A stretch of 64,000 bases of DNA from Amycolatopsis keratiniphila subsp. keratiniphila (GCF_001620365.2 NZ_LQMT02000019.1:74912-138911), one strand, 5' to 3'. Shown: positions 30,632 through 39,858, counted from the stretch's first letter. Numbers and translations: made by a program. Notes: generated by a model not told the origin, from the sequence alone.

Positions 30632-33520
30632 TCACAGCATGCCAGGTCGCGGTCCGGCGGCGTGTTCGGCGAGGGCGGCGCGGTCGGCGAACCCGGTCTT
30701 GGCGAGCAGGCTCGCGACATGCTTCTCGACCGTCCGGGGCGAGATGTGCAGGCGGGTGCCGATGTCCTTGTTCCCCATCCGCTCCGCGAGCAGTACGAGC
30801 ACCTCGTATTCACGCACGGTGACCCCGGCCGCGCGCAGGTCGCCGGGGACCCGGTCGACGCCGGACCGCCGCTGCCGCACGGGGGCTCCGAGCTTGCGGA
30901 GCAGCGTCCGGCAGGCGGCCGCCACCGCCTGGATGTCCCTGCCGTGGAAGTACTCTTCGGCCTCCTTGAGCCAGCCGGCCGGATCGCCCCAGCCGTCGGC
31001 GGCGGCCGGTTCGGCGATCAACCGGAGCCCGAGATGGCGGGCAAGGGGATAGGGCGCCGACGTCTCCAGCGCGGAGGCCAGCGCTCGTTCGGCTTCGGCC
31101 GCGTCGCCACGTCTGCCGTGCTCGACTGCTTGTGCGAATTCGACGAACTGGCGGTTCCAGCGCATTCCGCTCACCGCGGATCCGCCGTCCGGGCAAGGCG
31201 CTCCGCCGAGGGTGTCGACGAGCGTCCTGAGCCCGTGCTGGCCTGCGAGGTGGAACCGGCTGGGCCGCCGGTCCTCCAGCTCGATGACCTGGCCGAGTTC
31301 GCGGCGGGCCCGGTCGAAGTCCTCTTCGAGCAGCGAACAGAAGACGCGTGCCAGCCCGATGCTGAGCACCATCTCCTGCGCGTTCTCGCCGCCGCTTTCG
31401 CGGAAGTCGTCGAGTGCCTGCTCCATCGCCGGACGGTCCGCCCGGTGCCCGGCCGACATCGCCCTGGTCATATGCGCGTACTGCAGCAACGCGGTCAACC
31501 GGAGCCTGCCGAGCACGGCGAGGTTCTCCGCGAGCAGCGTGTGCGCGGTGCCGAAATCGCAGCGCAGGATCGCGTGCATGGTGCGCACGGAATCGACCGC
31601 GCAGTGCAGCGTGATCGACCCGGTCCGCTGGGCGTCGGCACGGGCCAGCAACAGAGTCTGCTCGTCGCCGTTCATGAGCACGCGATGTCCGCCGAGCCGG
31701 ACCAGCGCCTGGGTGCGGAGATGGTGCAGATGGTTGTCCTCGGCGGTCCGCCGCGCGAGTTGCATGTAGTGCTCGGATTCGCTGAGGTCCCGTGACAGCG
31801 CGAGCATCCCGAGCACCTGCAACGCCTGGCAGACGACGAACGGCTGCTCGGTCGCCTCGGCCACCTTCCACGCCTGACGCGCGAGCCGCTCGGCGGTCCC
31901 GGTCCGGCCGGGGACGTCGAGCCAGAGGTTCGCCTCGACGGCGTCGAGCGCCGCCTGCTGGGCGGGTGAGATCGCCGACCCCAGTGGAGCGCGGGCGCGT
32001 TCGATCTGGCCGAGGCATTCGTCGTGCCGTCCCGCGATGTAGGCCGCCCAGGCGAGCTGGGTGCGCAGTTTCGCGGCCCGTTCGAGCGTGCCGATCTCGC
32101 CGAACGCGGCGGAAAGTTCGACGGCGCGGTCGAACTGACCGGTCTGCCCGAGCGCGTGCACCAGGGTCTCCAGCACCTCGGCCCGATCACCCGCGTCGGC
32201 ACCGGCGAGCAGGTCGAGGGCCTTCGTGAGCATCGTGACGGCGGAGTCCGCGGCTCCGGCGTCGAGCGCGCGACGACCCGTCTCCGCGAACAAGCGGCCC
32301 GCAGCCCGCTCGTCCAGGGCGGTCAGCCGGAGCGACGCGACGAGCGCGCACAGGTCGCCCGGCAGGCCTGGGTACAGTTCCTCGACCGCGTCGGCGGTTT
32401 GACGGGCGAGTTCCGCCTTTCGCGCCGGTGACTGGCGGGCCAGCAACGCTTCCGCGGTCAGCGGATGACGGAAGGCGTACCAGCCGGGTGTCATCTCGTC
32501 GGTGGTCACCAGGTTGGCGGAGACCGCGGCGCCAAGGTGATTGTGCAGCGTCCGGTCGTTGGTCCCGGTGACCTTCTGCACCACCGTCAGCGGGAAGCGA
32601 CGGCCGATGATCGCCGCGACCGAAAGCAGTTCACCCGCCTGCTCGCCGAGTTGCTCCATCCGGACGCCGATACTGGTGACCAGCGCGGCGGGGACGCGGG
32701 CGCGGAGTTCACCGATGACGCGCCAGCCGTCGCGGCCCTCGACCAGCAGGCCGTCGTTCACCATGCCGTGAAGCAGTTCCTCGACGATGAACGGAAGGCC
32801 GGCGCTGTTGCGCCACAACAGTTCCGTCGCGGCCGACGGCAGCCGCTCCGGCTCGGTCTCGAGGCAGGCGGCGGCGAGCGCGTGGGTGTCGGCGAGGCCG
32901 AGCCTGCCGAGTTCGACGACGGCGCAGCTCATCCGTTGTGCTCCGGAGGTCGCCAGGCGCAGCGCGTCGGAGGGTTCGCTGCGGAGCGTGCCGACGAACA
33001 AGGTGTGCGCCGCGGGCAGGTTGTCGACGAGGTATTCGAGGATGAACAGCGTCTCGGCGTCGGCGTCCTGGAGATCGTCGAGCACCAGCAGCGCACCGCG
33101 GTCGCGGCTGGTGACGGCCAGCAGCCGGAACACCGCTTCGGCGAGCACCATCAGGGAGCCGGACTCGCGAGGCCGGTCTCCTCGGCTCCAATCGGGGATG
33201 AGCTGGGCGAGCACGGGGACGAACGGGTCGAGTTCGGTCGCCTCCGGCGGGCCTCCGCCGCGAAAATGCGACAGCAGTGCCTGGGTGAGCGGCCGGAACG
33301 GGACGAGCGGGCCGATCGAACTGGCCCTGCCCTGCAACACCGGGACGTCGGCGGCGACCGCTCGCGATGCGGCTTCGATGGCGAGCCGCGATTTGCCGAC
33401 GCCACCCTCGCCCACGAGAAAGATCGCGCCGCCGCGACCCGCGATGGCGCGATCGAGAGCTCCGGAGAGCTCGGCCAGTTCGGCGTCGCGGCCGATCATC
33501 CGCGACGAACGGATACCCAC
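30632..33520 (-). CDS. Large ATP-binding LuxR-family (LAL) regulator
   Basis: 962 residues. The N-terminal AAA domain has Walker A LVGEGGVGKSRL and Walker B LLVLDDLQDAD. A long TPR-like middle region follows. The C-terminal LuxR HTH (about 890-955) includes REYEVLVLLAERMGNKDIG, then RTVEKHVASLLAKTG. Such regulators often activate secondary-metabolite clusters. The GTG at 33520 lies 7 nt after TATAGT, so the mRNA is leaderless. It stands directly downstream of the LanM-precursor pair and may control it. A hairpin separates the two units. Confidence 0.9.
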   Translation of the reverse strand: MGIRSSRMIGRDAELAELSGALDRAIAGRGGAIFLVGEGGVGKSRLAIEAASRAVAADVPVLQGRASSIGPLVPFRPLTQALLSHFRGGGPPEATELDPFVPVLAQLIPDWSRGDRPRESGSLMVLAEAVFRLLAVTSRDRGALLVLDDLQDADAETLFILEYLVDNLPAAHTLFVGTLRSEPSDALRLATSGAQRMSCAVVELGRLGLADTHALAAACLETEPERLPSAATELLWRNSAGLPFIVEELLHGMVNDGLLVEGRDGWRVIGELRARVPAALVTSIGVRMEQLGEQAGELLSVAAIIGRRFPLTVVQKVTGTNDRTLHNHLGAAVSANLVTTDEMTPGWYAFRHPLTAEALLARQSPARKAELARQTADAVEELYPGLPGDLCALVASLRLTALDERAAGRLFAETGRRALDAGAADSAVTMLTKALDLLAGADAGDRAEVLETLVHALGQTGQFDRAVELSAAFGEIGTLERAAKLRTQLAWAAYIAGRHDECLGQIERARAPLGSAISPAQQAALDAVEANLWLDVPGRTGTAERLARQAWKVAEATEQPFVVCQALQVLGMLALSRDLSESEHYMQLARRTAEDNHLHHLRTQALVRLGGHRVLMNGDEQTLLLARADAQRTGSITLHCAVDSVRTMHAILRCDFGTAHTLLAENLAVLGRLRLTALLQYAHMTRAMSAGHRADRPAMEQALDDFRESGGENAQEMVLSIGLARVFCSLLEEDFDRARRELGQVIELEDRRPSRFHLAGQHGLRTLVDTLGGAPCPDGGSAVSGMRWNRQFVEFAQAVEHGRRGDAAEAERALASALETSAPYPLARHLGLRLIAEPAAADGWGDPAGWLKEAEEYFHGRDIQAVAAACRTLLRKLGAPVRQRRSGVDRVPGDLRAAGVTVREYEVLVLLAERMGNKDIGTRLHISPRTVEKHVASLLAKTGFADRAALAEHAAGPRPGML

Positions 33521-33527
33521 CGCCGTG

Positions 33528-33533
33528 ACTATA
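33528..33533 (-). promoter_or_regulatory. -10 box of the LAL regulator gene
   Basis: TATAGT on the minus strand, 7 nt before the GTG, with a GTGACA-like -35 about 15 bp upstream. Leaderless initiation is predicted. Confidence 0.6.
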
Positions 33534-33567
33534 GCGAGCGGATTCCGCTGTCACGGCCAAAAGTCGA

Positions 33568-33602
33568 TCACGAAGGCGGGCGGCGCGAACCCGCCTTCGT
33601 GA
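33568..33602 (-). terminator. Terminator of the LanM-precursor unit
   Basis: 13-bp perfect arms (TCACGAAGGCGGG and its complement) with a 9-nt loop, 7 bp after the precursor stop. It insulates the LAL promoter. Confidence 0.75.
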
Positions 33603-33609
33603 GCGTTAC

Positions 33610-33804
33610 TCAGATCCAGCCGCCGGTGAAGACGCTGACGACGGACGGAGAACCGGTGTCCGTGGACAGGGTGGCGAGCGGGTTGGCACTCAGCCGCGGC
33701 TTGCTGCCCGCCAGCGCGTGGTTGCGCGAGCCGACCTCGAGGGCACGCGGCAGGTTCACGGCGCCGAGGACGTCTTCGGTGGCGGGCAGATCTCTTTCGT
33801 ACAT
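33610..33804 (-). CDS. Candidate cysteine-free LanM precursor peptide
   Basis: 64 residues, starting 13 nt after the LanM stop with a strong GAGGAG site. The first ~40 residues form an acidic-to-basic leader (MYERDLPATEDVLGAV). The last ~22 are rich in Ser and Thr (ATLSTDTGSPSVVSVFTGGW then Ile). There is no Cys anywhere, so thioether rings cannot form within this peptide; LanM could still dehydrate Ser and Thr. No other short frame beside LanM looks like a precursor. No GG or GA leader cleavage site is obvious. Confidence 0.6.
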   Translation of the reverse strand: MYERDLPATEDVLGAVNLPRALEVGSRNHALAGSKPRLSANPLATLSTDTGSPSVVSVFTGGWI

Positions 33805-33817
33805 GTGGTTCTTCTCC

Positions 33818-36688
33818 TCATACTCGGTTTACCGGCGGAAAAACGGTGGCCGCGGGATGCGGCCGGTCGGGGCGTAGCAGGAGCGCGGAGGGGACCCGGT
33901 CGCCGAATCCCAGCCGCAGCAGGCCGTAGCCGATCCCCGCCAGGCCGCTCAGCAGCCCTGGCGAGGGAACCGCGCCGGGTGTGCCGCAGCGGGCACCGCG
34001 CTGGTCGATGGCGGCGAGCAGATGACCGGTCCGGCGGCGTACCGCGGCCGCGGCGCCAGTGTGCCCGTTCTCCGCCAGCACGCACAACACGTCCAGCACT
34101 CCGGACTCGCCGTGGCAGAGGCTGAGATCCTTCAGCGGTGCCCTGTCGGTCAGCCGTCCGATCGTCCGGTCCAGATCCCTGGCGTACTCGGGATCCGGCA
34201 GGTGCGCGGCCGTTCCGAGGGCGTCGCCCGCGAGGCCGTCACACCACCCGCCGGTGCTTTCCGTCCGATCGTCCGCCTTTCCGGGCGGTTCTTCGCCGGG
34301 ACGTTCGTGTGCCCGCAGGACCCAGTCGATCCCGGCCGAACCGCGGGCGAAGGACTTCTCCACGGGACGTTCGCGTTCGAACAGCTGTGCCGCGTAGCGG
34401 TCCGCCCGTGCCAGCGCCGTCTCCAGTCCTGTTTGGACATACACCGAACGCATCGAGGCGACGCCACCCGCGAGTCCGGTCGTGAAACCGGAGGGTGTTT
34501 CGGCGGTGGCCTCGGGCATCAGGTCGACGGCCTGCTCGATGAGATCGCCCGCGGGAAGCCCGACCAGCGTGCTGAGCCGGGCGATCGTGTACGCGACGCC
34601 GCCGAGCCCGAGCAGCCCGCCGCAGCCGGCGGTGGCGGCCAATTCGCGGTCGGCGCGGAGGGTGGCGAAAAGGCCGGGGAGCGGGCTGATCGCGTACGCG
34701 GCCAGATCGCGGTAGCGCGCGATCCCGGTCAGCTCGGCGAGCTGGGCGAGGAACAACGCCACACCGCAGTAGCCCTCGCCGAGCCCGGCGCCCATCGGGA
34801 GAACGGTCCAGTAGCGGTCGTCGACGAGCTCGATGCCGAGCCAGTTGGAGCGGTGCTCGTCGGAGAAGGCGCTGGCGACGATCTGGTCGGCGATCCCGCA
34901 CGCGGTGACCAGTAGCCGCTCCGCGTCGGGCGCCTGATTCGGCACCGCCGTCTCCGCGGTCTCGCCGTCGCCGTGGTGGCCGTCGGCCGCCGTGCTGATG
35001 GCGAGGGTGGCGGTGATCAGCCACTCCTGATCCCGCTGATCGAGCGGATCCATGTCGGCGACCTTCGCCAGCACGGTGTCCAGCGACGGCCGCTCGACGA
35101 CCCCTTCGACGCTGTCGCCACGCGAGTCCAGCAGCGACGTCGAGCCGGGGTTCGAGGTGAACATCGGCACGTCGCCCGCCCACAGGTCGTCCCGCTCGTG
35201 CGGCACCAGCCGGAGCAGCTTCTCCTCCCGCACCGAGTCCTCTTCGAGCAGGTCGAACGCGTGGTCGCGGTCGGCGGCGTCGCGAAGCAGGTCGGGGTGG
35301 GTGGTCTCGTCCAGGAGGCGGGAGTAGAAGTTCGTCGGCCGGATGAGCACCCGGATGGGATCCTCGGCGCAGCGCCGGAGGAGCTCGGCGAGCTCGTCCC
35401 GTCCGGAGGATATCGCGTCGTAGCCGAGCCGGAACCCGGCCAGCAGCGCCGCGCTGTGTTCGGCGGGAGCGACGTCGCGGCCGTCGAGGCGCGGCAGGTT
35501 GTGGCTTCCGGCGAGTTCTCCGGGCACTCGGACCAGGCGCATGCGGTCGGTCCCCGCGTCGGCCCAATCGACCCGGTCGGTGGGCAGCTTGCCGCCGCGG
35601 CCGGCGAGACCGGAGATGTCGACGGCACCGTGCTCGCCGGCGAAGAGCTGGGGGAGCAGCAGCGTGCGCTGTACCGAACGCGCCAGCATCGCCGCCGCGG
35701 GGTCGCCCTCCGGCGGAACGGGTGGGGACGGCTGGAACAGGGTCTCGATGTCGATCAGCACCGGCTGGTCGCCGCAGGCGATGATGTTTTCGTAGTGGAC
35801 GTCGGTGGCGTCGAGCGCGTGGAGGAGCGCCAGGAGGATGCCCTGCCTGCGGTAGAAGCGGTCGACGTCGCCGAGGTCGGCGCACGGCCGGTGCTCGACG
35901 AACCGGAGCCAGCCGTAGCCGTCACGCGGCAGCGCGTCGGCGGTCCGCAGTTCAAGGCCCGGCAGCCGCTTGTTGAGCTGTTCGACGACGTCGGTGAAAC
36001 GCTCGTGCAGGATCAGCGGGCGGGGTTTGTAGATCACCTTGGCGCCGCTGGAAAAGCGGAGCAGTTTGACCGAACGTCCACCTGCGTGCGAGTCACCGAA
36101 TCCGCCCGCGACCTCGACGAGCGTGCCGAGTTCGCCGTCGACGACCGTGCAGGGCAGCAAGGCCGCGTCGGCCGAGAACCGGGCGAGCGTTTCGGCGTGG
36201 GCTTCGGCGGCGTACAGGCAGGCCTGGGCGAGGAGCCTGGCCAGCACCGGGTATTCGCCGAACAACCGGGTGAGCCCGGCCGGCGTCGATTGACGCCGCA
36301 CGAAATCCGAGAAGCGTTCTTCGGGTGTCGCGCCCTCGAGGGTTCCGGCCTTGCGGGCACGGTGGAGTTCGAGGACCAGCGTGCGGACCGAAAGGTTGAG
36401 CAGGTGCTGGTCGAGATTGGCCGCGAAACCCTGACGAAGCGCATCGACGTCGGCGCCGGGGAGATCGTCCGGGACCGCGTCGCGCGAGGCGGCGTCGACG
36501 AGAGACCTGAAGACCCCGGCGAACGCCGCACGCCAGTCACCGACTGGGGGGCGCTCCGGCAGAAGCGTGGTGATGGCGTGTTCGGCGAAGTCGGCCCAGA
36601 GAGGCTTGTCCGCTGACCGTTCGCGCGGGGTCCGGCCGTGCTCCCACCACCTCGGCGGCAGGGACGTCGCCGATGGTTGGGGCGTCAC
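33818..36688 (-). CDS. lanM: Class II lanthipeptide synthetase LanM
   Basis: 956 residues from GTG at 36688; an upstream ATG (36721) is possible. The N-terminal dehydratase domain (DUF4135-like) has GDSHAGGRSV, the Lys of VIYKPRP, and catalytic-loop DVHYENII plus DIETLF. The C-terminal LanC-like cyclase keeps all three zinc ligands: Cys in GGWCDGL and the Cys-His pair in LCHGESG. Both activities therefore look intact. It is co-transcribed with the 64-residue peptide. No transporter, protease or tailoring enzyme is adjacent. Confidence 0.93.
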   Translation of the reverse strand: MTPQPSATSLPPRWWEHGRTPRERSADKPLWADFAEHAITTLLPERPPVGDWRAAFAGVFRSLVDAASRDAVPDDLPGADVDALRQGFAANLDQHLLNLSVRTLVLELHRARKAGTLEGATPEERFSDFVRRQSTPAGLTRLFGEYPVLARLLAQACLYAAEAHAETLARFSADAALLPCTVVDGELGTLVEVAGGFGDSHAGGRSVKLLRFSSGAKVIYKPRPLILHERFTDVVEQLNKRLPGLELRTADALPRDGYGWLRFVEHRPCADLGDVDRFYRRQGILLALLHALDATDVHYENIIACGDQPVLIDIETLFQPSPPVPPEGDPAAAMLARSVQRTLLLPQLFAGEHGAVDISGLAGRGGKLPTDRVDWADAGTDRMRLVRVPGELAGSHNLPRLDGRDVAPAEHSAALLAGFRLGYDAISSGRDELAELLRRCAEDPIRVLIRPTNFYSRLLDETTHPDLLRDAADRDHAFDLLEEDSVREEKLLRLVPHERDDLWAGDVPMFTSNPGSTSLLDSRGDSVEGVVERPSLDTVLAKVADMDPLDQRDQEWLITATLAISTAADGHHGDGETAETAVPNQAPDAERLLVTACGIADQIVASAFSDEHRSNWLGIELVDDRYWTVLPMGAGLGEGYCGVALFLAQLAELTGIARYRDLAAYAISPLPGLFATLRADRELAATAGCGGLLGLGGVAYTIARLSTLVGLPAGDLIEQAVDLMPEATAETPSGFTTGLAGGVASMRSVYVQTGLETALARADRYAAQLFERERPVEKSFARGSAGIDWVLRAHERPGEEPPGKADDRTESTGGWCDGLAGDALGTAAHLPDPEYARDLDRTIGRLTDRAPLKDLSLCHGESGVLDVLCVLAENGHTGAAAAVRRRTGHLLAAIDQRGARCGTPGAVPSPGLLSGLAGIGYGLLRLGFGDRVPSALLLRPDRPHPAATVFPPVNRV

Positions 36689-36879
36689 GGCGGTAATGCT
36701 TTCAGCTCGGCGCGGTACGCACATGGGGGCGGCACCCCCACATTCAGCGCACGCACGAAGATGTCCGGAGAGTGACCACCGGGCACGGACGGTGGCCGTC
36801 CGGTGCCGCACCGGAATATGGGGTCCCGGTACCCATGTGCGGGCACCGGCCCCGTCGCACCATGGTGAGGAGGTGCCGG

Positions 36880-36914
36880 GCGCGGGCCGGTTTCCCTGGG
36901 GGTCCGGCCCGCGC
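36880..36914. terminator. GC-rich hairpin in the divergent gap
   Basis: Arms GCGCGGGCCGG and CCGGCCCGCGC with a 13-nt loop. It lies 32 bp before the CoA-transferase ATG, so it could be an attenuator in its leader. The rest of 36689-36945 shows no gene. Confidence 0.5.
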
Positions 36915-36945
36915 CGGCAAGGGGCTCCTCGGGCATGATCGGATC

Positions 36946-38178
36946 ATGCGCGTCTTGTCGGAAAGCCAGCTCGGTTCCGTTCTCGCGGGCGTGCCCGCTA
37001 CGTGCCCGCGAGTGGTGGTGAGCGGCAATTTCGCCACGCCGATGCGGGCGCTGAAGGTGCTGGACGCGGCGCTGGCGGAGTACCGCTTGTTCGCGTTGAA
37101 CGCCCAGGCGGGCATGCCGGACCGCGAGGGTGTTCTGCTGGAGACGCCGTTCGTGGGCGCGGGGATGCGCGGCCGTCCCGGGCTGCGGTACTTCCCGTCC
37201 CGGCTGTCGCTGGTGCCGCAGCTGCTCAAACACTCGCTGCCGCCGGACGTCGTCCTGCTGCACACCTCGGCCCCGGTGGACGGCGTGGTGTCGCTGGGTA
37301 CGGAGGTGAACATCCTGCCCGCGGCCATCGAGGCGGTGCGGGCCCGCGGCGGCCTGGTCATCGCGCAGCTCAATCCCGAGATGCCGTTCACCTACGGCGA
37401 CGGTCTCGTGCCGGTCGACGAGATCGACTACGGCATCGAGGTCGTGGAAGCGCTGCTGTCGCCGGTCCCGCGGCCGGTGGGGGAGACGGCGCGGACCATC
37501 GGTGAGCGGGTGGCCGGGCTGGTCGAGGACGGCGCGACCCTGCAGCTGGGCATCGGCGGGATCCCCGACGCGACCCTGGCAGCGGTGACCGGACGGCGTG
37601 GGCTCGCGATCTGGTCGGAGATGTTCAGCGACGGTGTGCTCGCGCTCGACCGCGCAGGGGCACTCGATCCGGCGGAACCGGTGACGGCGTCGTTCGTGTT
37701 CGGCAGTGCGGACCTGTACCGCTGGCTCGACCGCAATCCGCGGATTCGCTTGCTCCGCACGGAAAAGACGAACGATCCCGCGGTGATCGCCCGCCAGCGC
37801 GGTCTGGTGTCGGTCAACAGCGCCCTCGAGGTCGACCTGTACGCCCAGGCCAACGCGAGCCGGGTGAGAGGGGCGATCTATTCCGGATTCGGCGGGCAGA
37901 CCGACTTCGTGGTCGGGGCGTTGCATTCACCCGGGGGCCGGGCGATCATCGCGCTGCCGTCGTGGCATCCGAAGGCCGACGTTTCGACGGTCGTGCCCCG
38001 GCTGACCGGTCCGGTGACCTCGTTCCAGCACAGTTTCGTGGTCAGCGAGCACGGTGTCGCGACGATCTGGGGCAACGACGCGAGCGAGCAGGCGCGGCAG
38101 ATCGTCGGCCAGGTCGCGCATCCGTCGGCCAGGGAAGAACTCGTGGCGCGGGGCCGGGAACTGGGGTTCGCGCTTTAG
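36946..38178 (+). CDS. Acetyl-CoA hydrolase/transferase family protein
   Basis: 410 residues. Resembles 4-hydroxybutyrate/acetate CoA transferases. The likely catalytic Glu is in NSALEVDLYAQAN. LQLGIGGIPDATLAAV and YSGFGGQTDFVVGA follow the family pattern. Cytoplasmic; transfers CoA between short acids. The ATG at 36946 is chosen from the family N-terminus (MRVLSESQL); the open frame continues upstream without similarity. It ends at a strong hairpin. Confidence 0.85.
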   Translation: MRVLSESQLGSVLAGVPATCPRVVVSGNFATPMRALKVLDAALAEYRLFALNAQAGMPDREGVLLETPFVGAGMRGRPGLRYFPSRLSLVPQLLKHSLPPDVVLLHTSAPVDGVVSLGTEVNILPAAIEAVRARGGLVIAQLNPEMPFTYGDGLVPVDEIDYGIEVVEALLSPVPRPVGETARTIGERVAGLVEDGATLQLGIGGIPDATLAAVTGRRGLAIWSEMFSDGVLALDRAGALDPAEPVTASFVFGSADLYRWLDRNPRIRLLRTEKTNDPAVIARQRGLVSVNSALEVDLYAQANASRVRGAIYSGFGGQTDFVVGALHSPGGRAIIALPSWHPKADVSTVVPRLTGPVTSFQHSFVVSEHGVATIWGNDASEQARQIVGQVAHPSAREELVARGRELGFAL

Positions 38179-38207
38179 CGGTATTCCATTCCGGCGTGAA
38201 AACCGGA

Positions 38208-38245
38208 ACCCGGTAAAGGGACACGAACGTGCCCCTTTACCGGGT
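38208..38245 (+). terminator. Terminator of the CoA-transferase gene
   Basis: 13-bp arms (ACCCGGTAAAGGG and its complement) with a 12-nt loop, 30 bp after the stop. There is no T-run, as is usual in actinomycetes. Confidence 0.75.
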
Positions 38246-38309
38246 CGCAAACACGAGGGGCCGACCCGCGCCAACAGATTGGCCCCCGTCAATCCCTGTG
38301 CTTAGAGCG

Positions 38310-38402
38310 TCAGACCAGCCATCCGAGCACGTGGGCCAGGTGCGCGAGCAGACCCGAAATGAGGTCGTGACCGTGGTGCACGTGCTGGGTGAACATCTGC
38401 AT
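38310..38402 (-). CDS. 30-residue histidine-rich amphipathic peptide
   Basis: The frame reads MQMFTQHVHHGHDLISG then LLAHLAHVLGWLV. GGAG lies 8 nt before the ATG, and a TTGACA promoter stands about 80 bp upstream. Six His fall in two groups; the second half is a hydrophobic helix with His every 3-4 residues. The peptide could insert in or lie on the membrane, or bind metal or haem. No known family is recognised. It is too short to be established by coding statistics alone. Confidence 0.55.
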   Translation of the reverse strand: MQMFTQHVHHGHDLISGLLAHLAHVLGWLV

Positions 38403-38461
38403 TGAGGGGCTCCTTGTTCGGATTTCGTGTTCGGTTGTGCTCTCGCGAGGAGCGATCGAAG

Positions 38462-38488
38462 ATTTTCACCACATTGGCACCCTGTCAA
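38462..38488 (-). promoter_or_regulatory. Promoter of the 30-residue peptide gene
   Basis: Perfect TTGACA (38488-38483) followed after 15 bp by GAAAAT (38467-38462) on the minus strand. The ~60-nt leader ends in a good ribosome site. Confidence 0.5.
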
Positions 38489-38534
38489 AAAACGATTTCC
38501 CGGGCTTTCGTCGGGTCGTGAATCTTCCTACGAT

Positions 38535-38716
38535 AAACACGTAAGTCTTTCGTGTTTTGCGCCAGGGGTGGGTTTCGGGAGCGATGACACCGTGCGTAGC
38601 GGGGTTGCGGCGGGTCGATGTGGACGCTGAGCCTCCGCTACGGCAAGTGGGCGGCGGGGTGACACGAACCGGTGATCCACTTGCCACGAATGGTGAATCG
38701 GCGAGTATCACCGATA
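38535..38716. promoter_or_regulatory. Intergenic stretch with inverted repeats
   Basis: The gap 38403-38814 holds no convincing gene. Besides the promoter above it contains AAACACG-N9-CGTGTTT (38535-38557), the 8-bp arms GCAAGTGG and CCACTTGC about 24 bp apart (near 38642-38681), and GTATCACCGATAC (38705-38717). The last resembles the dyad at 6956. These are likely protein-binding sites; their regulator is unknown. Confidence 0.4.
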
Positions 38717-38814
38717 CGGGTGACGTGACGAGGTCGTCCACCACCCATTCGGCCAGAAGACGGACACCTTTGCCGGGCCCGCGGACGTGCGCGACGGGGC
38801 ACGACCCGCGGTGG

Positions 38815-39765
38815 TCAGGCCGAGGCCGAGGTCAGGGCCTGAAGTTCGGCGTCGGACAGTCGCAGCTCCTCGAAGGCCAGCAGTGACGGCAACTGCTCAA
38901 GGGTGCGCGCGGAGGCGATCGGCGCGAGCACCGTCGGCTGCCGCGCGACCCAAGCCAGAGCGACGGTCGCCATCTCGACGCCCTTGGCCGACGCGATCTT
39001 CTCCAGGGCGGCGAGTACTTTCGTGCCGCGCTCGGTGTCTGCGTAACCACCGGCGAGGCCAGGCAGGTCGCGCACGCTGTCGACGGGCTTTCCGGGGCGG
39101 TACTTACCGGTCAGGAAGCCGGAAGCAAGAGCGAAGTAGGGGATGCAGGCCAGCCCTTCGCTGCGCGCGACGTTCCGCAGGTCGCCCTCGTAAGTGTAGC
39201 GTGACACGAGGTTGTACGGCGGCTGGAGCGCGACGTAGCGTGCCAGGCCTTCCCGGTCGGAGAAGGCCAGCGAAGCCGACAGTCGCTCGGGGCCGATGTT
39301 GGAGGCCGCGATCGCGCGCACCTTGCCCGCCTTCACGAGGTCGTCGAGCGCGGTGATGATGTCTTCGACCGGGACGGATTCGTCGTCGAAATGGGTGTAG
39401 TAGAGATCGATACGGTCGGTTCCCAGCCGTCGCAGGGATTCCTCGGCGGCGGCCTTGATGTTCGACGGTGCGAGGCCCTTGTACCGGGGGTGGTCACCGA
39501 CCTTGGTCGCGACGACCACGTCGTCCCGGCCGCGGCGGGAGGCGAGCCATTCGCCGATGATGGTTTCGGACTGGCCTGCCTCGTTGCCGGGAAAGTGAAA
39601 CATGTACGAGTCGGCGGTGTCGACGAAGTTGCCGCCGCCGGCGACGTAGGCGTCGAGTACCTCGAACGATTCTCGTCCGTCCGCTGTCCAGCCGAAGACG
39701 TTCCCGCCCAAGCACAGCGAGGACACGGTGAGACCGGAGTTGCCGAGTGGGTGACGTGCAAGCAT
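38815..39765 (-). CDS. Aldo/keto reductase
   Basis: 316 residues. NADPH-dependent carbonyl reductase of the AKR superfamily. The catalytic tetrad appears as Asp and Tyr in DTADSY, Lys in VATKVG and His in YYTHFDD. The NADP loop is ALASGFLTGKYRPG. The ATG at 39765 starts the conserved LGNSGLTVSSLCLGG; a GTG 15 nt upstream is also possible. It stands alone. The substrate is not predictable. Confidence 0.9.
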   Translation of the reverse strand: MLARHPLGNSGLTVSSLCLGGNVFGWTADGRESFEVLDAYVAGGGNFVDTADSYMFHFPGNEAGQSETIIGEWLASRRGRDDVVVATKVGDHPRYKGLAPSNIKAAAEESLRRLGTDRIDLYYTHFDDESVPVEDIITALDDLVKAGKVRAIAASNIGPERLSASLAFSDREGLARYVALQPPYNLVSRYTYEGDLRNVARSEGLACIPYFALASGFLTGKYRPGKPVDSVRDLPGLAGGYADTERGTKVLAALEKIASAKGVEMATVALAWVARQPTVLAPIASARTLEQLPSLLAFEELRLSDAELQALTSASA

Positions 39766-39858
39766 GATCGATTGGACCACGATCCGATCGCGTGAGTCCG
39801 CCGGACGGGAAGGTTTGCACGTTCGTACGGTACGGAGTGCACTTCCGTCGGCGAAGCA

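Noticed and set aside
36772..36945. N-terminal extension of the CoA-transferase frame
   Set aside because: Open by chance; it spans a strong hairpin and lacks similarity to the family N-terminus.
38310..38402. Alternative substrate for the LanM
   Set aside because: It has one Thr and one Ser, no Cys, is 1.6 kb from lanM and has its own promoter.
38466..38744. Minus-strand 92-residue frame
   Set aside because: It covers the promoter of the small peptide gene and has no ribosome site or recognisable composition.
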